Source: Flectobacillus longus (lineage in GTDB: Bacteria > Bacteroidota > Bacteroidia > Cytophagales > Spirosomataceae). From it: DNA of 64,000 bases. Positions within the stretch are counted from its first letter, which is position 1. Every line of letters begins with the position of its first letter. The stretch is from the NCBI RefSeq assembly GCF_030056705.1, contig NZ_JASHIC010000005.1:1-64000 (forward strand), given 5' to 3'. The notes beneath the pieces were generated by a model. That model had not been told where the DNA came from and did no database searches. It saw nothing but the letters and a program-made list of their open reading frames with translations. Below are positions 16,837 through 25,459 of this stretch, piece by piece. A program made the position numbers and the translations under genes.

Positions 16837-17282
16837 CTAAGGAAACTGAACCGAAAAGTAGGTTTTATATCTCAATCGTTTACCGTCTTGTAAAGCAGGA
16901 ACCCACGGTGCGGAGGCAAATAACGCTTCTTTTACAAGACCTTCTAGACCTTTATCGGTGTTGTTGGTAGGTAGAATATGAACAGAAGAGATGCAACCAT
17001 TTTTTCGATAATGATTGAACACAAAACCATTGCCTTATCTTGAATGGAGCTTTTAGAGTGCTTTTGTAGATATTGTTTTACAAAACGACTTAGCGCCATA
17101 TTTCCTTCGGGGAACGTTGCAGGATGTTGTGTTGCCATATATACCGTCGTATCAGGACTAATTTCTTGGTAAGAACTCATAAAAGATTCTATATCAAATA
17201 CCCTGATTGTATCTTGCTTTTGCGCATGACTTGTATGTTCCATTGTACCAATAAGAAGGAGATTGATGAGAATGAGTTTCAT
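16837..17282 (-). pseudogene. TonB-like C-terminal-domain protein with a frameshift
   Basis: The gene starts at ATG 17282 with a signal peptide (MKLILINLLLIGT) and reads in one frame to about 17027, then the continuation lies in another frame ending at 16837. Adding one T to a four-T run (plus-strand AAAA at 17023-17026) restores AMVFVFNHYRKNGCISSVHIL followed by SAPWVPALQDGKRLRYKTYFSVQF, a TonB C-terminal domain with its W-PA-GK signature. The restored protein is about 149 residues. It lies 26 bases after the TlpA-like gene in the same direction. Either the gene is inactivated, or the base was lost in sequencing, or slippage at the T-run occurs. Confidence 0.75.
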
Positions 17283-17308
17283 AGTTGTAGGGTTTGTGTA
17301 TATGTATC

Positions 17309-18769
17309 TTATTTCTTCAAAAACTCGTCCCAAAAACTTCGTATATGTTGATTGGTCGGTCTGGGTGCATTGTCGCTAATTATGGTACCATCGCGTCCTA
17401 CGAGCATATAACGAGGAATGGAACTTACCTTAAACTTGTCAGCAAATGCAGACTTTTTTCCATCAGGCATCAGATAGTGAGTCGACGAATCTAGACCTAA
17501 TTCAGTAATAGCTTTTTGCCAAGTACTTATATTATCATCAATTGAAATATAAACAAACTTGATTCCTTTAGTAGAATATTCTTCTTTAAGTTGCTTTGAA
17601 GTAGGCATTTCTGCTCTACAGGGAGCACACCACGAAGCCCAGAAATCTAGATAGATAAGTTTATGCTCGTCTGTACTCAATAGCTCTCTCCATGTATGTG
17701 CCTCCAAATCTTTGTTTGAAATAAGTTCGCTATCTAAAATGTCATTATTCACCCCTAATCGTTTAGCCAGTATTTGTGGTTGAAAACTCTTGATGACGTA
17801 TTCTTTTAAAAAGCTATCCGAAGCATATTGTAGGTATGCTTCCAGTGTCGTGTTTGTATTTTCTTGTCCTAATACCACCGCAGCACGAATTGAGTCATAC
17901 ATTGCCATTTCACGAATTTTTCCTTTAAATGTTTCATTTGCAATGCTTATCAAGGTAGCTGCGTCGGTTGGCTGTTTTCTCTTAAGTGCCCAACTGTATA
18001 GAAATTGTTGAACGTAACTTCTTTGCTCGCTTGAATAGAAAAGAGCTTCATCTAATTTTACAGTGGTGCTTATTTCCTGCTCAATCAGCTCATGACTCTT
18101 TTTAAATGTTCCTCTATAAACAGAATAATAGCCAGACATCAAGCTTGAGAGTTTTCTGAATAGAAAAAGTGCTTGTAATTGTGAAATGAAAGAGGGACTT
18201 AATTCATAAATTTGCTGGTACTTACTCAAAAAACGCATACGACTCTCGAATTTCTCTCTCGCAAATGTAATTTCATCAATGGGAGTGGATTGGACAGGCA
18301 TTAAATCGGCTCCGAAACCTTCAAATAAGCCCAGCTCCTTTTCCATTGCGACAAAAAAGTTGAGTTCATTTGTACGCACTTTATCCTTGGTACTAAAATG
18401 AGTGATGTTTTCCTTATCTTTTTCGACTAGGATTGTTTCGTTGGGCTGGACTAAGAAGTTATTTACCGTAAATCTCCCATGAAACTTACTGTAAAGTGTT
18501 TTTCGAGTGGGAGTACTATCAGTTACAATCACCAAAATAGGATAGTCGAAGTATAGCTTTAACAGAGTATCTTTCTGTATTTCGTATAAAACAGGACGTT
18601 CACCAAATATATCGTTATAGTAGAATTTGAACGGCTTCTCTTTTGAAGCCCGAATATCTAATAACGTGGAATCAGTGGTACGAATATTTTCAGCATATAG
18701 AATAGCGCTATGACTTTTAAATAGAAAGCATATCCAGAAAAAAGAGAGAAGGCAATAGGTTTTGTACAT
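17309..18769 (-). CDS. TlpA-like periplasmic thiol:disulfide oxidoreductase with long N-terminal region
   Basis: 486 residues with an N-terminal signal peptide (YCLLSFFWICFLFKSHS). The C-terminal 140 residues are a thioredoxin fold with the redox motif WASWCAPCRAEMP and the following KFVYISIDD and FKVSSIPRYMLVGRDG (cis-Pro loop). The preceding 330 residues are a helical region of the kind found in Bacteroidota TlpA/AhpC-family proteins and have no clear catalytic motif. The enzyme would reduce or isomerise disulfides in the periplasm. It appears to be co-transcribed with the TonB-like gene just downstream. Confidence 0.88.
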   Translation of the reverse strand: MYKTYCLLSFFWICFLFKSHSAILYAENIRTTDSTLLDIRASKEKPFKFYYNDIFGERPVLYEIQKDTLLKLYFDYPILVIVTDSTPTRKTLYSKFHGRFTVNNFLVQPNETILVEKDKENITHFSTKDKVRTNELNFFVAMEKELGLFEGFGADLMPVQSTPIDEITFAREKFESRMRFLSKYQQIYELSPSFISQLQALFLFRKLSSLMSGYYSVYRGTFKKSHELIEQEISTTVKLDEALFYSSEQRSYVQQFLYSWALKRKQPTDAATLISIANETFKGKIREMAMYDSIRAAVVLGQENTNTTLEAYLQYASDSFLKEYVIKSFQPQILAKRLGVNNDILDSELISNKDLEAHTWRELLSTDEHKLIYLDFWASWCAPCRAEMPTSKQLKEEYSTKGIKFVYISIDDNISTWQKAITELGLDSSTHYLMPDGKKSAFADKFKVSSIPRYMLVGRDGTIISDNAPRPTNQHIRSFWDEFLKK

Positions 18770-18895
18770 GATTTTATGAGGTTTAGAAATAGGAGTAAAA
18801 ATTTAATTTAGAAAAAACTACTAAATTCTTAGTTATAGCAAATTTTAGAAAACTTACTTAGATTTCCAAATCAAAAAAAGATAAAAGTTACCTTT

Positions 18896-18961
18896 CTGAG
18901 CTGTAGGAGCGAGTCATGATAAAAATCAGACAAATTCTTACAGCTCAGTAATTCTTATCAT
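18896..18961. promoter_or_regulatory. Interleaved inverted repeats (possible pseudoknot) between tlpA-like and acyl-CoA dehydrogenase genes
   Basis: CTGAGCTGTA (18896-18905) pairs perfectly with TACAGCTCAG (18939-18948). Inside the loop, ATGATAA (18916-18922) is complementary to TTATCAT (18955-18961) beyond the first stem. The two stems interleave as in an H-type pseudoknot. The element ends 90 bases before the acyl-CoA dehydrogenase start codon, so it would lie in that mRNA leader if transcription starts upstream. Confidence 0.4.
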
Positions 18962-19050
18962 AAATGGTATGCTTGCATAATATTTTTATTTGTATTATTT
19001 TTACTTAAAATAGAATATAACTTTTAAAGAAATAAAATCCTATTTAATAT

Positions 19051-20859
19051 ATGGCACAACAATATTCTCGTCGAAATCTCGACTTTATGCTCAAGGAGGT
19101 ACTCAAAGTGGGAGAACTTACGCAGTATCCTCATTTTCAGGATTACACGCCTGATATGTTTGATATGGTATTGGATACGGCTGAGGAAATTGCCGACAAA
19201 ATCATGCGTCCTGCCTACGTGGAATCTGACCGTAAACAACCTGAGCTTATCAATGGGCAGGTAAAAGTGCATCCTGCTGTAAAGGATTATATGAAAGCGA
19301 TGGGGGATTCTGGCATGATTAGCGCCACTTTCCACTATGAGCATGGTGGACAGCAATTGCCTTTGTTGGTCAATGCCGCCAATGAGTTTATTCGTGGAGC
19401 TGCGCACAATTCATTTGTCATGTTTACGGGCTTGACTGCTGGCTCGGCACATTTGATTTATTCTTTTGGCTCTAAAGAATTACAAGAAAAATTTGCAGAT
19501 CGTATGATTACCGCTGAGTGGACAGGCACAATGTGCTTGACTGAACCTCAAGCAGGAAGTTCTTTGTCGGATGTCGTGACTACGGCCTCACCTCAGGCAG
19601 ATGGAACCTATAAAATCAAAGGGCAAAAAGTATTTATCTCTGCGGGAGATCATGATATTGCCGATAATATTATTCATTTGGTTTTGGCGAGAATCGAAGG
19701 CGCTCCGCTGGGTACCAAAGGTATTTCTTTGTTTGTGGTACCGAAGTTTAGAGCCGACGACGCTGGTAATTATACGATAGACAATGACGTGGTTTCGACA
19801 GGTATTTATCATAAAATGGGTCAAAAAGCTACGCCAGCGATGCACTTGACTTTTGGTGATAAGGATAATTCTGTAGGGTATTTGGTAGGAGAGGCCAATC
19901 GTGGTTTGCAATATATGTTCCAAATGATGAACGAAGCTCGTTTGGGTGTGGGTATGGGTGGTACTTATATTGCTTCGGCTGCTTATTATGCGGCTTTGGA
20001 GTATGCCCAAGAGCGTCCGCAAGGCCGTAGATTAACCAATAAGAATCTCGTTGACTCACAAACGTTCATTATCAATCACCCTGATGTGCGTCGTATGTTG
20101 ACGTTCCAAAAGGCGATTGTCGAAGGTTGTATTGGTTTGTTGTTTCAATGTTATTGGTGGCAAGATATGATTCATGGCTTGGGTAGTGACAACGAGGAGG
20201 CAAAAGCTTATCAAACAATGCTAGATTTGATGACGACGGTTGCCAAAACGTATCCAGCCGAATATGGTATCAAAGCGGTAAATGAAGGTTTGCAAGTATT
20301 TGGAGGGTATGGATATACCGAAGATTTTCCGTTGGAGCAAATGGCACGTGATGTAAGAATTATGTCGATTTATGAAGGCACCACGGGAATCCATTCTTTG
20401 AATTTACTGGGTAGAGGTGTTACTGCGAATGGTGGCAAAGCGCCTCAACTTCTTTTTGCAGAAGTGATGAAAACCGTCATAGAAGCCAAAAATCATGAAG
20501 TTTTGTTACCGTATGCTGAAAAGCTAGAAAAGGAGTTAGGTCGTTTACAAAAAGTAACTATGCATTTGCTTGGCTTAGCCGCCCAAGGAAACAATGAGGT
20601 ATTTTTGGCAGATGCTACTTTATATATGGAGTTGTTTGGTATTATCACCGTGGCTTGGCAATGGTTGAAACAAGGCGTTGTGTCACAAAATGCGATAGAA
20701 CAATCAGCGCCGACTGGCGATGAACTGGCGTTCTATCAAGATAAAATTCATACGATGAAATTCTATTTTCATTATGAACTAATCAAGACTTTGAGCCTTG
20801 CCGCAAGATTGTTGGATACAGAAGTACTGACGGTGTTACATGAGGAGGTAGAAGCCTAG
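19051..20859 (+). CDS. Large acyl-CoA dehydrogenase family protein
   Basis: 602 residues, longer than the usual 380-residue enzymes and in the size class of DmdC/AidB/FadE-like members with an extra C-terminal helical domain. Core landmarks: MCLTEPQAGSSLSDV and KVFISAGDHDI (FAD/substrate region, residues about 170-215), EARLGVGMGGTYIASAAY, GLQVFGGYGYTEDFPLEQMARDVRIMSIYEGTTGI with the catalytic Glu of the YEGTTGI motif. It would oxidise an acyl-CoA at the alpha-beta bond with FAD, feeding electrons to ETF. It is not next to other beta-oxidation genes and its acyl substrate is unknown. The ATG at 19051 is the only sensible start. Confidence 0.9.
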   Translation: MAQQYSRRNLDFMLKEVLKVGELTQYPHFQDYTPDMFDMVLDTAEEIADKIMRPAYVESDRKQPELINGQVKVHPAVKDYMKAMGDSGMISATFHYEHGGQQLPLLVNAANEFIRGAAHNSFVMFTGLTAGSAHLIYSFGSKELQEKFADRMITAEWTGTMCLTEPQAGSSLSDVVTTASPQADGTYKIKGQKVFISAGDHDIADNIIHLVLARIEGAPLGTKGISLFVVPKFRADDAGNYTIDNDVVSTGIYHKMGQKATPAMHLTFGDKDNSVGYLVGEANRGLQYMFQMMNEARLGVGMGGTYIASAAYYAALEYAQERPQGRRLTNKNLVDSQTFIINHPDVRRMLTFQKAIVEGCIGLLFQCYWWQDMIHGLGSDNEEAKAYQTMLDLMTTVAKTYPAEYGIKAVNEGLQVFGGYGYTEDFPLEQMARDVRIMSIYEGTTGIHSLNLLGRGVTANGGKAPQLLFAEVMKTVIEAKNHEVLLPYAEKLEKELGRLQKVTMHLLGLAAQGNNEVFLADATLYMELFGIITVAWQWLKQGVVSQNAIEQSAPTGDELAFYQDKIHTMKFYFHYELIKTLSLAARLLDTEVLTVLHEEVEA

Positions 20860-20870
20860 CAGCTATCTAT

Positions 20871-20944
20871 TTCGGATTTGGGATTTGAGATTTCGGAAAT
20901 GAAGGAATATGCCTTATTTCCGAAATCTTATATCCCATATCTCC
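20871..20944. terminator. Long hairpin of the GATTTCGGATTT repeat class, probable bidirectional terminator
   Basis: AGATTTCGGAAAT at 20888-20900 pairs exactly with 20916-20928; inner AAGG/CCTT extends the stem, and flanking words GATTTGGGATTTG and TATCCCATATCTCC continue it imperfectly. It fills the gap between two convergent genes, so a terminator role is likely, although the sequence belongs to a repeated family. Confidence 0.65.
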
Positions 20945-20951
20945 AACCAAA

Positions 20952-21557
20952 TTAGAGTTTTTCACCTGCTGTTACTACCATTGGAATGAGGTTTTCTGCT
21001 GGAGGTAGCGGACAAGTAAAGGTATGGTTGTAGGCACAAAAAGGATGATAGGCTAAGTTAAAATCAATCTCAATTTGTGAATCTTTCTCATTCTTAGGAT
21101 CAAGATCAATATATCTTCCTGCACCGTATGTTTCTTTACCCGAGGTCAAGTCTTTGAAAGGTAAGAACAACATTCCTTCACTATTGATAAAAAGTTTCAA
21201 TGAAACCTTTTTGCCATCTTTTTCAAAACTAATATTTCCGTAAGGTTCATAGGTTTCTGTTTCGCCTCCTGTCATTTGGATTTCGAATTTCTGACCACTT
21301 TTTACTTTATCTATTTTACCTAAAACCTTCCAAGTTGGGTCTATTTCAAAGTACGATAATCCTTTGAAAGTAGCTTTGTCTTCGATGGGAGAATCTTTGT
21401 CTGTCTTGAGAGACTGATCCTTTTCTTCACGAGCCTTTTGGAGTTGTTGCGTGTAGGCAGCGTTATCCTGCTTTGGTGCCGATTCGCTTCCGTTGAATAT
21501 GGTATAGCCAACAATGACTAAAATCACTAAACCGATAATCCATTTTAAATTTTTCAT
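20952..21557 (-). CDS. DUF1684 domain protein, membrane-anchored or exported
   Basis: 201 residues from the ATG at 21557 (MKNLKWIIGLVILVIVGYTIF), chosen because a hydrophobic segment starts there; another ATG at 21620 would add 21 polar residues. The DUF1684 signature is clear: FKGLSYFEIDPTWKV, GGETETYEPYGNISF, LFLPFKDLTSGKETYGAGRYID, and IDFNLAYHPFCAYNHTFTCPLPPAENLIP. This conserved family is widespread and has no assigned biochemical role. The domain lies outside the membrane, probably in the periplasm. No functional partner is evident next to it. Confidence 0.88.
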   Translation of the reverse strand: MKNLKWIIGLVILVIVGYTIFNGSESAPKQDNAAYTQQLQKAREEKDQSLKTDKDSPIEDKATFKGLSYFEIDPTWKVLGKIDKVKSGQKFEIQMTGGETETYEPYGNISFEKDGKKVSLKLFINSEGMLFLPFKDLTSGKETYGAGRYIDLDPKNEKDSQIEIDFNLAYHPFCAYNHTFTCPLPPAENLIPMVVTAGEKL

Positions 21558-21738
21558 TTGCTTCTGAAATTCGCCTTTTGTTCGTTCTTTGTTTGCAAAG
21601 ATAACAATAGAGGCAATCATTTGTTGGAGCTTGTTGTTAAAGAATACAAAGGCGCCAAGTTTTGAAGTGAAAGCGATTCCAATAAATCCTTAACTTTGCG
21701 CCTGCTAATGCAAATTTTCATTTTAATCTTTTACAACT

Positions 21739-22326
21739 ATGTTTACAGGAATTGTTGAGGCTATCGGCGAGGTGGTGGATATTCATAAAGAAGGTACAAA
21801 TATTACATTTACGTTCACTTGTCCGTTTACCAATGAGTTGAAAATCGACCAAAGTTTATCTCATAATGGGGTTTGTCTTACGGTGATTGCCATAGAAGGA
21901 AATCTATACTCAGTAACGGCGATTGATGAGACTTTGAAGAAAACCAATCTTGGAAAATTGGGAGTCGGCTCAAAAGTAAACCTTGAGCGTTGTATGCCTG
22001 CCAATGGTCGTTTTGATGGGCATATTGTACAAGGGCACGTCGACCAAATTGGTCGTGTAACAGCGATTACCCCACAAGACGGTTCGTGGTTATATGACTT
22101 TGAATATGAACCAGAAGGACAAAATATTACGGTAGAAAAAGGCTCTATTTGTATTAACGGAACCAGTTTAACCGTTTTTAATTCAGGTACCAATACTTTC
22201 CGTGTGGCAATTATTCCTTACACGTATGAACATACAGTTTTTCATACTTTGAAAGTAGGCGATATCGTCAATTTGGAATTTGATATTGTAGGAAAGTACA
22301 TTCGTAAAATGATGAATTTAGGATAG
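21739..22326 (+). CDS. ribE: Riboflavin synthase alpha subunit
   Basis: 195 residues made of two tandem lumazine-binding barrels, as in all RibE/RibC riboflavin synthases. The N-terminus MFTGIVEAIGEV is diagnostic. SHNGVCLTVIAI in repeat one and INGTSLTVFNSG in repeat two are the duplicated substrate-binding segments, and GHIVQGHVDQIG links them. It converts two 6,7-dimethyl-8-ribityllumazine molecules into riboflavin. No FMN riboswitch is recognisable in the 118 bases upstream, and no other rib gene is adjacent. A long hairpin follows about 50 bases after the stop. Confidence 0.96.
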   Translation: MFTGIVEAIGEVVDIHKEGTNITFTFTCPFTNELKIDQSLSHNGVCLTVIAIEGNLYSVTAIDETLKKTNLGKLGVGSKVNLERCMPANGRFDGHIVQGHVDQIGRVTAITPQDGSWLYDFEYEPEGQNITVEKGSICINGTSLTVFNSGTNTFRVAIIPYTYEHTVFHTLKVGDIVNLEFDIVGKYIRKMMNLG

Positions 22327-22373
22327 ATTTTAAGCTCTAAAGGGCGTAAGGTCAAAATCATATTTAATTTCTT

Positions 22374-22414
22374 GGCACAAGGCAAATAGTGTTTAAAACT
22401 ATTTGCCTTGTGCC
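22374..22414. terminator. Perfect 17-bp hairpin after riboflavin synthase
   Basis: GGCACAAGGCAAATAGT at 22374-22390 is exactly complementary to 22398-22414, with a seven-base loop. It is followed by TCTTGCC and not by a U-run. The words GGCACAAGG and TTGCC recur around 53832-53963, so it is also a member of a repeat class. Confidence 0.6.
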
Positions 22415-22539
22415 TCTTGCCTAATAGATAAATATTATTCTGTATGGTTGCTAAATGTAAAATGCTGACAATTAGAAATTTATATTCATAATTTGCAATT
22501 CATCATTCAACACTCGTACTGTAAAACCTCTTGTTAATA

Positions 22540-24426
22540 ATGAAATTAGTAAAGTTCCTTGCCTTGGTATTGTGGAGTAGTCCTCTTGTTTTTTCCCAAC
22601 AAATTATCCCAGAACCTGTAGCCCAACAAAAAGCACTTGGCGAGTTTGTCCTTACGGCCGATACGCGTATTCATATACCCAAAGGAAATCTAGAAGTACG
22701 AAAGATTGCTGAGTTTTTGGCAATGACTTTGGCTATTCCTACGGGGGTAAAACTACCTGTATTGGAGACACCCAAAATAGGAAAACATATCAATTTTAAG
22801 CTGGAAAGTACACCTTTCAAAGTCGTTGGACAGGAGGAGGGATATACTTTGGATATTACGCCTAAACATATCGACATTAAAGCACAAACACCTGCGGGCT
22901 TGTTTTATGGCGTTCAATCTTTGATTCAGCTTTTTCCCAAACAAGTTGAAGGTAAAAAGTACCAAAGAATGGTTTGGAAAATCCCAGCGAGTAGTGTCAT
23001 CGATTATCCTCGTTATGCGTGGCGTGGCATTATGTTGGACGTAAGTCGCCATTTTTTCCCGAAGGAATATATCAAAAGTTTTATCGACCAACTGGCACGT
23101 TATAAGTTCAATACCTTTCATTGGCATTTGACCGACGATCAAGGCTGGCGAATCGAAATAAAATCTTATCCAAAACTCACCAGCGTAGGAGCTTGGCGAG
23201 TGCCACGTGTGGGTAATTGGTGGGAAAGAGAATTACCTCAAGAAGGCGAGAAACCTACTTACGGAGGATTTTATACCCAAGAAGACATTAAGGAAATTGT
23301 GGCGTATGCCCAATCAAAATATATACAAATTTTGCCAGAAATCGATGTGCCAGGGCATAGTTTGGCAATTCTGACGGCTTATCCAGAATTGTCATGTGCA
23401 GGAGGCAATAAGTTTCAGGTGAATGCAGGATGGAAGTTTTACCGAGATGTAGAAAACTCACTTTGTCCATCAAACGAAAAGGTATATGAGTTTCTAGACA
23501 AAGTCTTTGGCGAAGTAGCCGAGCTTTTTCCACACCCCTATATCCACATTGGTGGCGACGAATGTTATAAAGGATACTGGGAAAAAAGTGCCGAATGTCA
23601 AGCTTTGATGAAAAGAGAGGGCTTGAAAAATACGGTTGAATTACAAAGTTATTTTGTCAAAAGAGTCGAAAAAATCCTATCGAGCAAAGGCAAAAAACTC
23701 ATAGGATGGGATGAAATTTTGGAGGGAGGTTTAGCTCCAGAAGCTACTGTAATGTCGTGGCGAGGCGATAAAGGTGGGATAGAGGCTGCCAAACAAAATC
23801 ATGCCGTAGTAATGACGCCCAATACTTTTGCCTATTTGGATTTGTACCAAGGTGAGCCAACAGCAGAACCAATGACCTATGATTTGTTACGCTTGAAGAG
23901 AGTGTATAATTTTGAGCCAACACCTGCTAGCGTGAGTTCTTCCTTGATTTTGGGTGGACAAGGGAATCTTTGGACGGAGTCTATTCCTAATTCTCGCCAT
24001 GTTGAATATATGATGTATCCACGAGCGTGGGCTTTGTCGGAGGTATTATGGAGTAAGAAAGAAAAGCGAAATTGGGACTATTTTATTACCAAAATGGAAA
24101 ACCAATTTTTGAGAATGGACGAAGCTTCTATCAACTATTCACGTAGTGTATATGATCCTTTGGTTAGAACCATGAAGGAAGGTGCAAATCTCAAAATCGA
24201 GATGCTTTCAGAAATTAAAGGCTTGGATTTGTATTTTACTTTTGATGGGACAAACCCCGATGCTTTTTCTCCAAAATATCAAAGCAAATTGGATATTCCT
24301 AAAAATGCTTCTTTCTTGAAAATTCAAAGCTATAGAGGAGGCAAACCTATTGGACAACGACTGAGTATCCCTGTAAAGTCTTTATACGACCGTGCTGGGC
24401 GCTATAATGCTGATTTTGGATTTTAA
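22540..24426 (+). CDS. Beta-N-acetylhexosaminidase, GH20
   Basis: 628 residues from ATG 22540 (the frame opens three codons earlier at a TTG). A signal peptide (MKLVKFLALVLWSSPLVFS) is followed by a GH20b-like domain to about residue 150 and a TIM-barrel catalytic domain. The catalytic Asp340-Glu341 pair is in YIHIGGDECYKGYW, and WHLTDDQGWRIEIKSYP and MSWRGDKGG are typical. The C-terminal part (LDLYFTFDGTNPDAFSPKY) is the small chitobiase-like domain. It removes terminal GlcNAc/GalNAc from chitin oligomers or glycans in the periplasm or at the surface. A terminator follows. Confidence 0.95.
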   Translation: MKLVKFLALVLWSSPLVFSQQIIPEPVAQQKALGEFVLTADTRIHIPKGNLEVRKIAEFLAMTLAIPTGVKLPVLETPKIGKHINFKLESTPFKVVGQEEGYTLDITPKHIDIKAQTPAGLFYGVQSLIQLFPKQVEGKKYQRMVWKIPASSVIDYPRYAWRGIMLDVSRHFFPKEYIKSFIDQLARYKFNTFHWHLTDDQGWRIEIKSYPKLTSVGAWRVPRVGNWWERELPQEGEKPTYGGFYTQEDIKEIVAYAQSKYIQILPEIDVPGHSLAILTAYPELSCAGGNKFQVNAGWKFYRDVENSLCPSNEKVYEFLDKVFGEVAELFPHPYIHIGGDECYKGYWEKSAECQALMKREGLKNTVELQSYFVKRVEKILSSKGKKLIGWDEILEGGLAPEATVMSWRGDKGGIEAAKQNHAVVMTPNTFAYLDLYQGEPTAEPMTYDLLRLKRVYNFEPTPASVSSSLILGGQGNLWTESIPNSRHVEYMMYPRAWALSEVLWSKKEKRNWDYFITKMENQFLRMDEASINYSRSVYDPLVRTMKEGANLKIEMLSEIKGLDLYFTFDGTNPDAFSPKYQSKLDIPKNASFLKIQSYRGGKPIGQRLSIPVKSLYDRAGRYNADFGF

Positions 24427-24449
24427 TAAAGGATGGGAATCCTTTGCAA

Positions 24450-24481
24450 AAAAGGTGCTGGATGAGAATCCAGCACCTTTT
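24450..24481. terminator. Bidirectional terminator between hexosaminidase and ypdA
   Basis: AAAAGGTGCTGGAT (24450-24463) pairs perfectly with ATCCAGCACCTTTT (24468-24481) around a GAGA loop, with A/T-runs on both sides. It separates two convergent genes. Confidence 0.88.
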
Positions 24482-24490
24482 TGCTTTTAT

Positions 24491-25459
24491 TTACAGAAAC
24501 CGCTTTTTCAAAGTATCCATAATATGTGTGGCGTGCACACGGGAGTTTTCGATAAACAAAGAGTGGGTATTCATACCACCACAAATAACCCCAGCTAAGA
24601 ATACGTTTGGTAAGTTGGTTTCTTGCGTTTTATCATCATAAAATGGCTTACGAACCTCATCCTGAGAAAGCTCAATGCCCATTTTCTCCAAAAAAGTTAG
24701 ATTGGGCTGATAGCCAGTCATGGCAATTACATAATCATTTGGAATCGTAACGATACCCTCTGGCGTTTTGATGTCTACCTCATGCTGACGAATTGCTGCT
24801 ACTTCTGAGTTAAAAAATGCTTGAATAGAACCTTCTTTGATACGATTTTCAATATCTGGTTTTGCCCAATATTTTACTCTTTCACCAATTCCTTCGCTTC
24901 TGACAACCATGGTAACATTGGCACCTTTACGCCATGTTTCTAAGGCAGCATCAACGGCAGAGTTATTGGCACCTACCACGAGTACATTTTGCATAGAATA
25001 AAAATGCGGTTCTTCGTAATAGTGCGTTACTTTAGGCAAATCTTCGCCCTCAACCTCCATCAAATAAGGAATATCATAAAAGCCTGTAGCAATAACGATG
25101 CTTTTGCATGAATACTGTGCCTTACTTGTAGTGATTTGATACAAGTTTTCTTGTGAAGTAACCGATTCAACGGTTTCAAATAAATTAATGGCTAGTTTAC
25201 GATGTACCGCTACACGACGATAATACTCTAACGCTTCCGCACGCGTTGGTTTTGCATTGTTAGAAACAAAAGGGACATCTCCAATTTCTAGTCTTTCTGA
25301 AGTACTAAAAAAAGTCATGTTAGCGGGATAGTTGTAGAGAGAGTTGACCAAACATCCTTTTTCCAAAATCAAATAACTGAGACCCGCTTCTTGAGCTTCT
25401 AGTCCACAAGCTAATCCAATTGGGCCTGCACCAATAATAATTACATCGTAGTTGTTCAT
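24491..25459 (-). CDS. ypdA: YpdA-family FAD/NAD(P) oxidoreductase
   Basis: 322 residues with an FAD-binding IIIGAGPIGLACGLEAQEAG at the N-terminus, an NAD(P)-binding VLVVGANNSAVDAALETWRKG in the middle and a closing PNVFLAGVICGGMNTHSLFIENSR. NYPANMTFFSTSERLEIGDVPF is characteristic of YpdA, the putative bacillithiol-disulfide reductase, which lacks the CxxC of thioredoxin reductases. In Bacteroidota bacillithiol is known, so a role in keeping low-molecular-weight thiol reduced is likely. Its ATG overlaps the stop of the transglutaminase-like gene by four bases, so the two are coupled. Confidence 0.88.
   Translation of the reverse strand: MNNYDVIIIGAGPIGLACGLEAQEAGLSYLILEKGCLVNSLYNYPANMTFFSTSERLEIGDVPFVSNNAKPTRAEALEYYRRVAVHRKLAINLFETVESVTSQENLYQITTSKAQYSCKSIVIATGFYDIPYLMEVEGEDLPKVTHYYEEPHFYSMQNVLVVGANNSAVDAALETWRKGANVTMVVRSEGIGERVKYWAKPDIENRIKEGSIQAFFNSEVAAIRQHEVDIKTPEGIVTIPNDYVIAMTGYQPNLTFLEKMGIELSQDEVRKPFYDDKTQETNLPNVFLAGVICGGMNTHSLFIENSRVHATHIMDTLKKRFL

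Noticed and set aside
16944-17333. The 129-residue reading of the TonB-like gene as a separate intact protein
   Set aside because: Its last 25 residues are out-of-frame translation of a TonB C-terminal domain, and its first 17 precede the real ATG; the frameshift explanation fits both parts.
19051-20859. Acyl-CoA dehydrogenase as part of the P450 catabolic cluster
   Set aside because: It is on the other strand, separated by the TlpA-like and TonB-like genes, and no CoA ligase or other beta-oxidation gene links it to the cluster.
21621-21738. Possible FMN riboswitch before riboflavin synthase
   Set aside because: The leader is only 118 bases to the divergent gene and none of the conserved RFN-element segments could be recognised.
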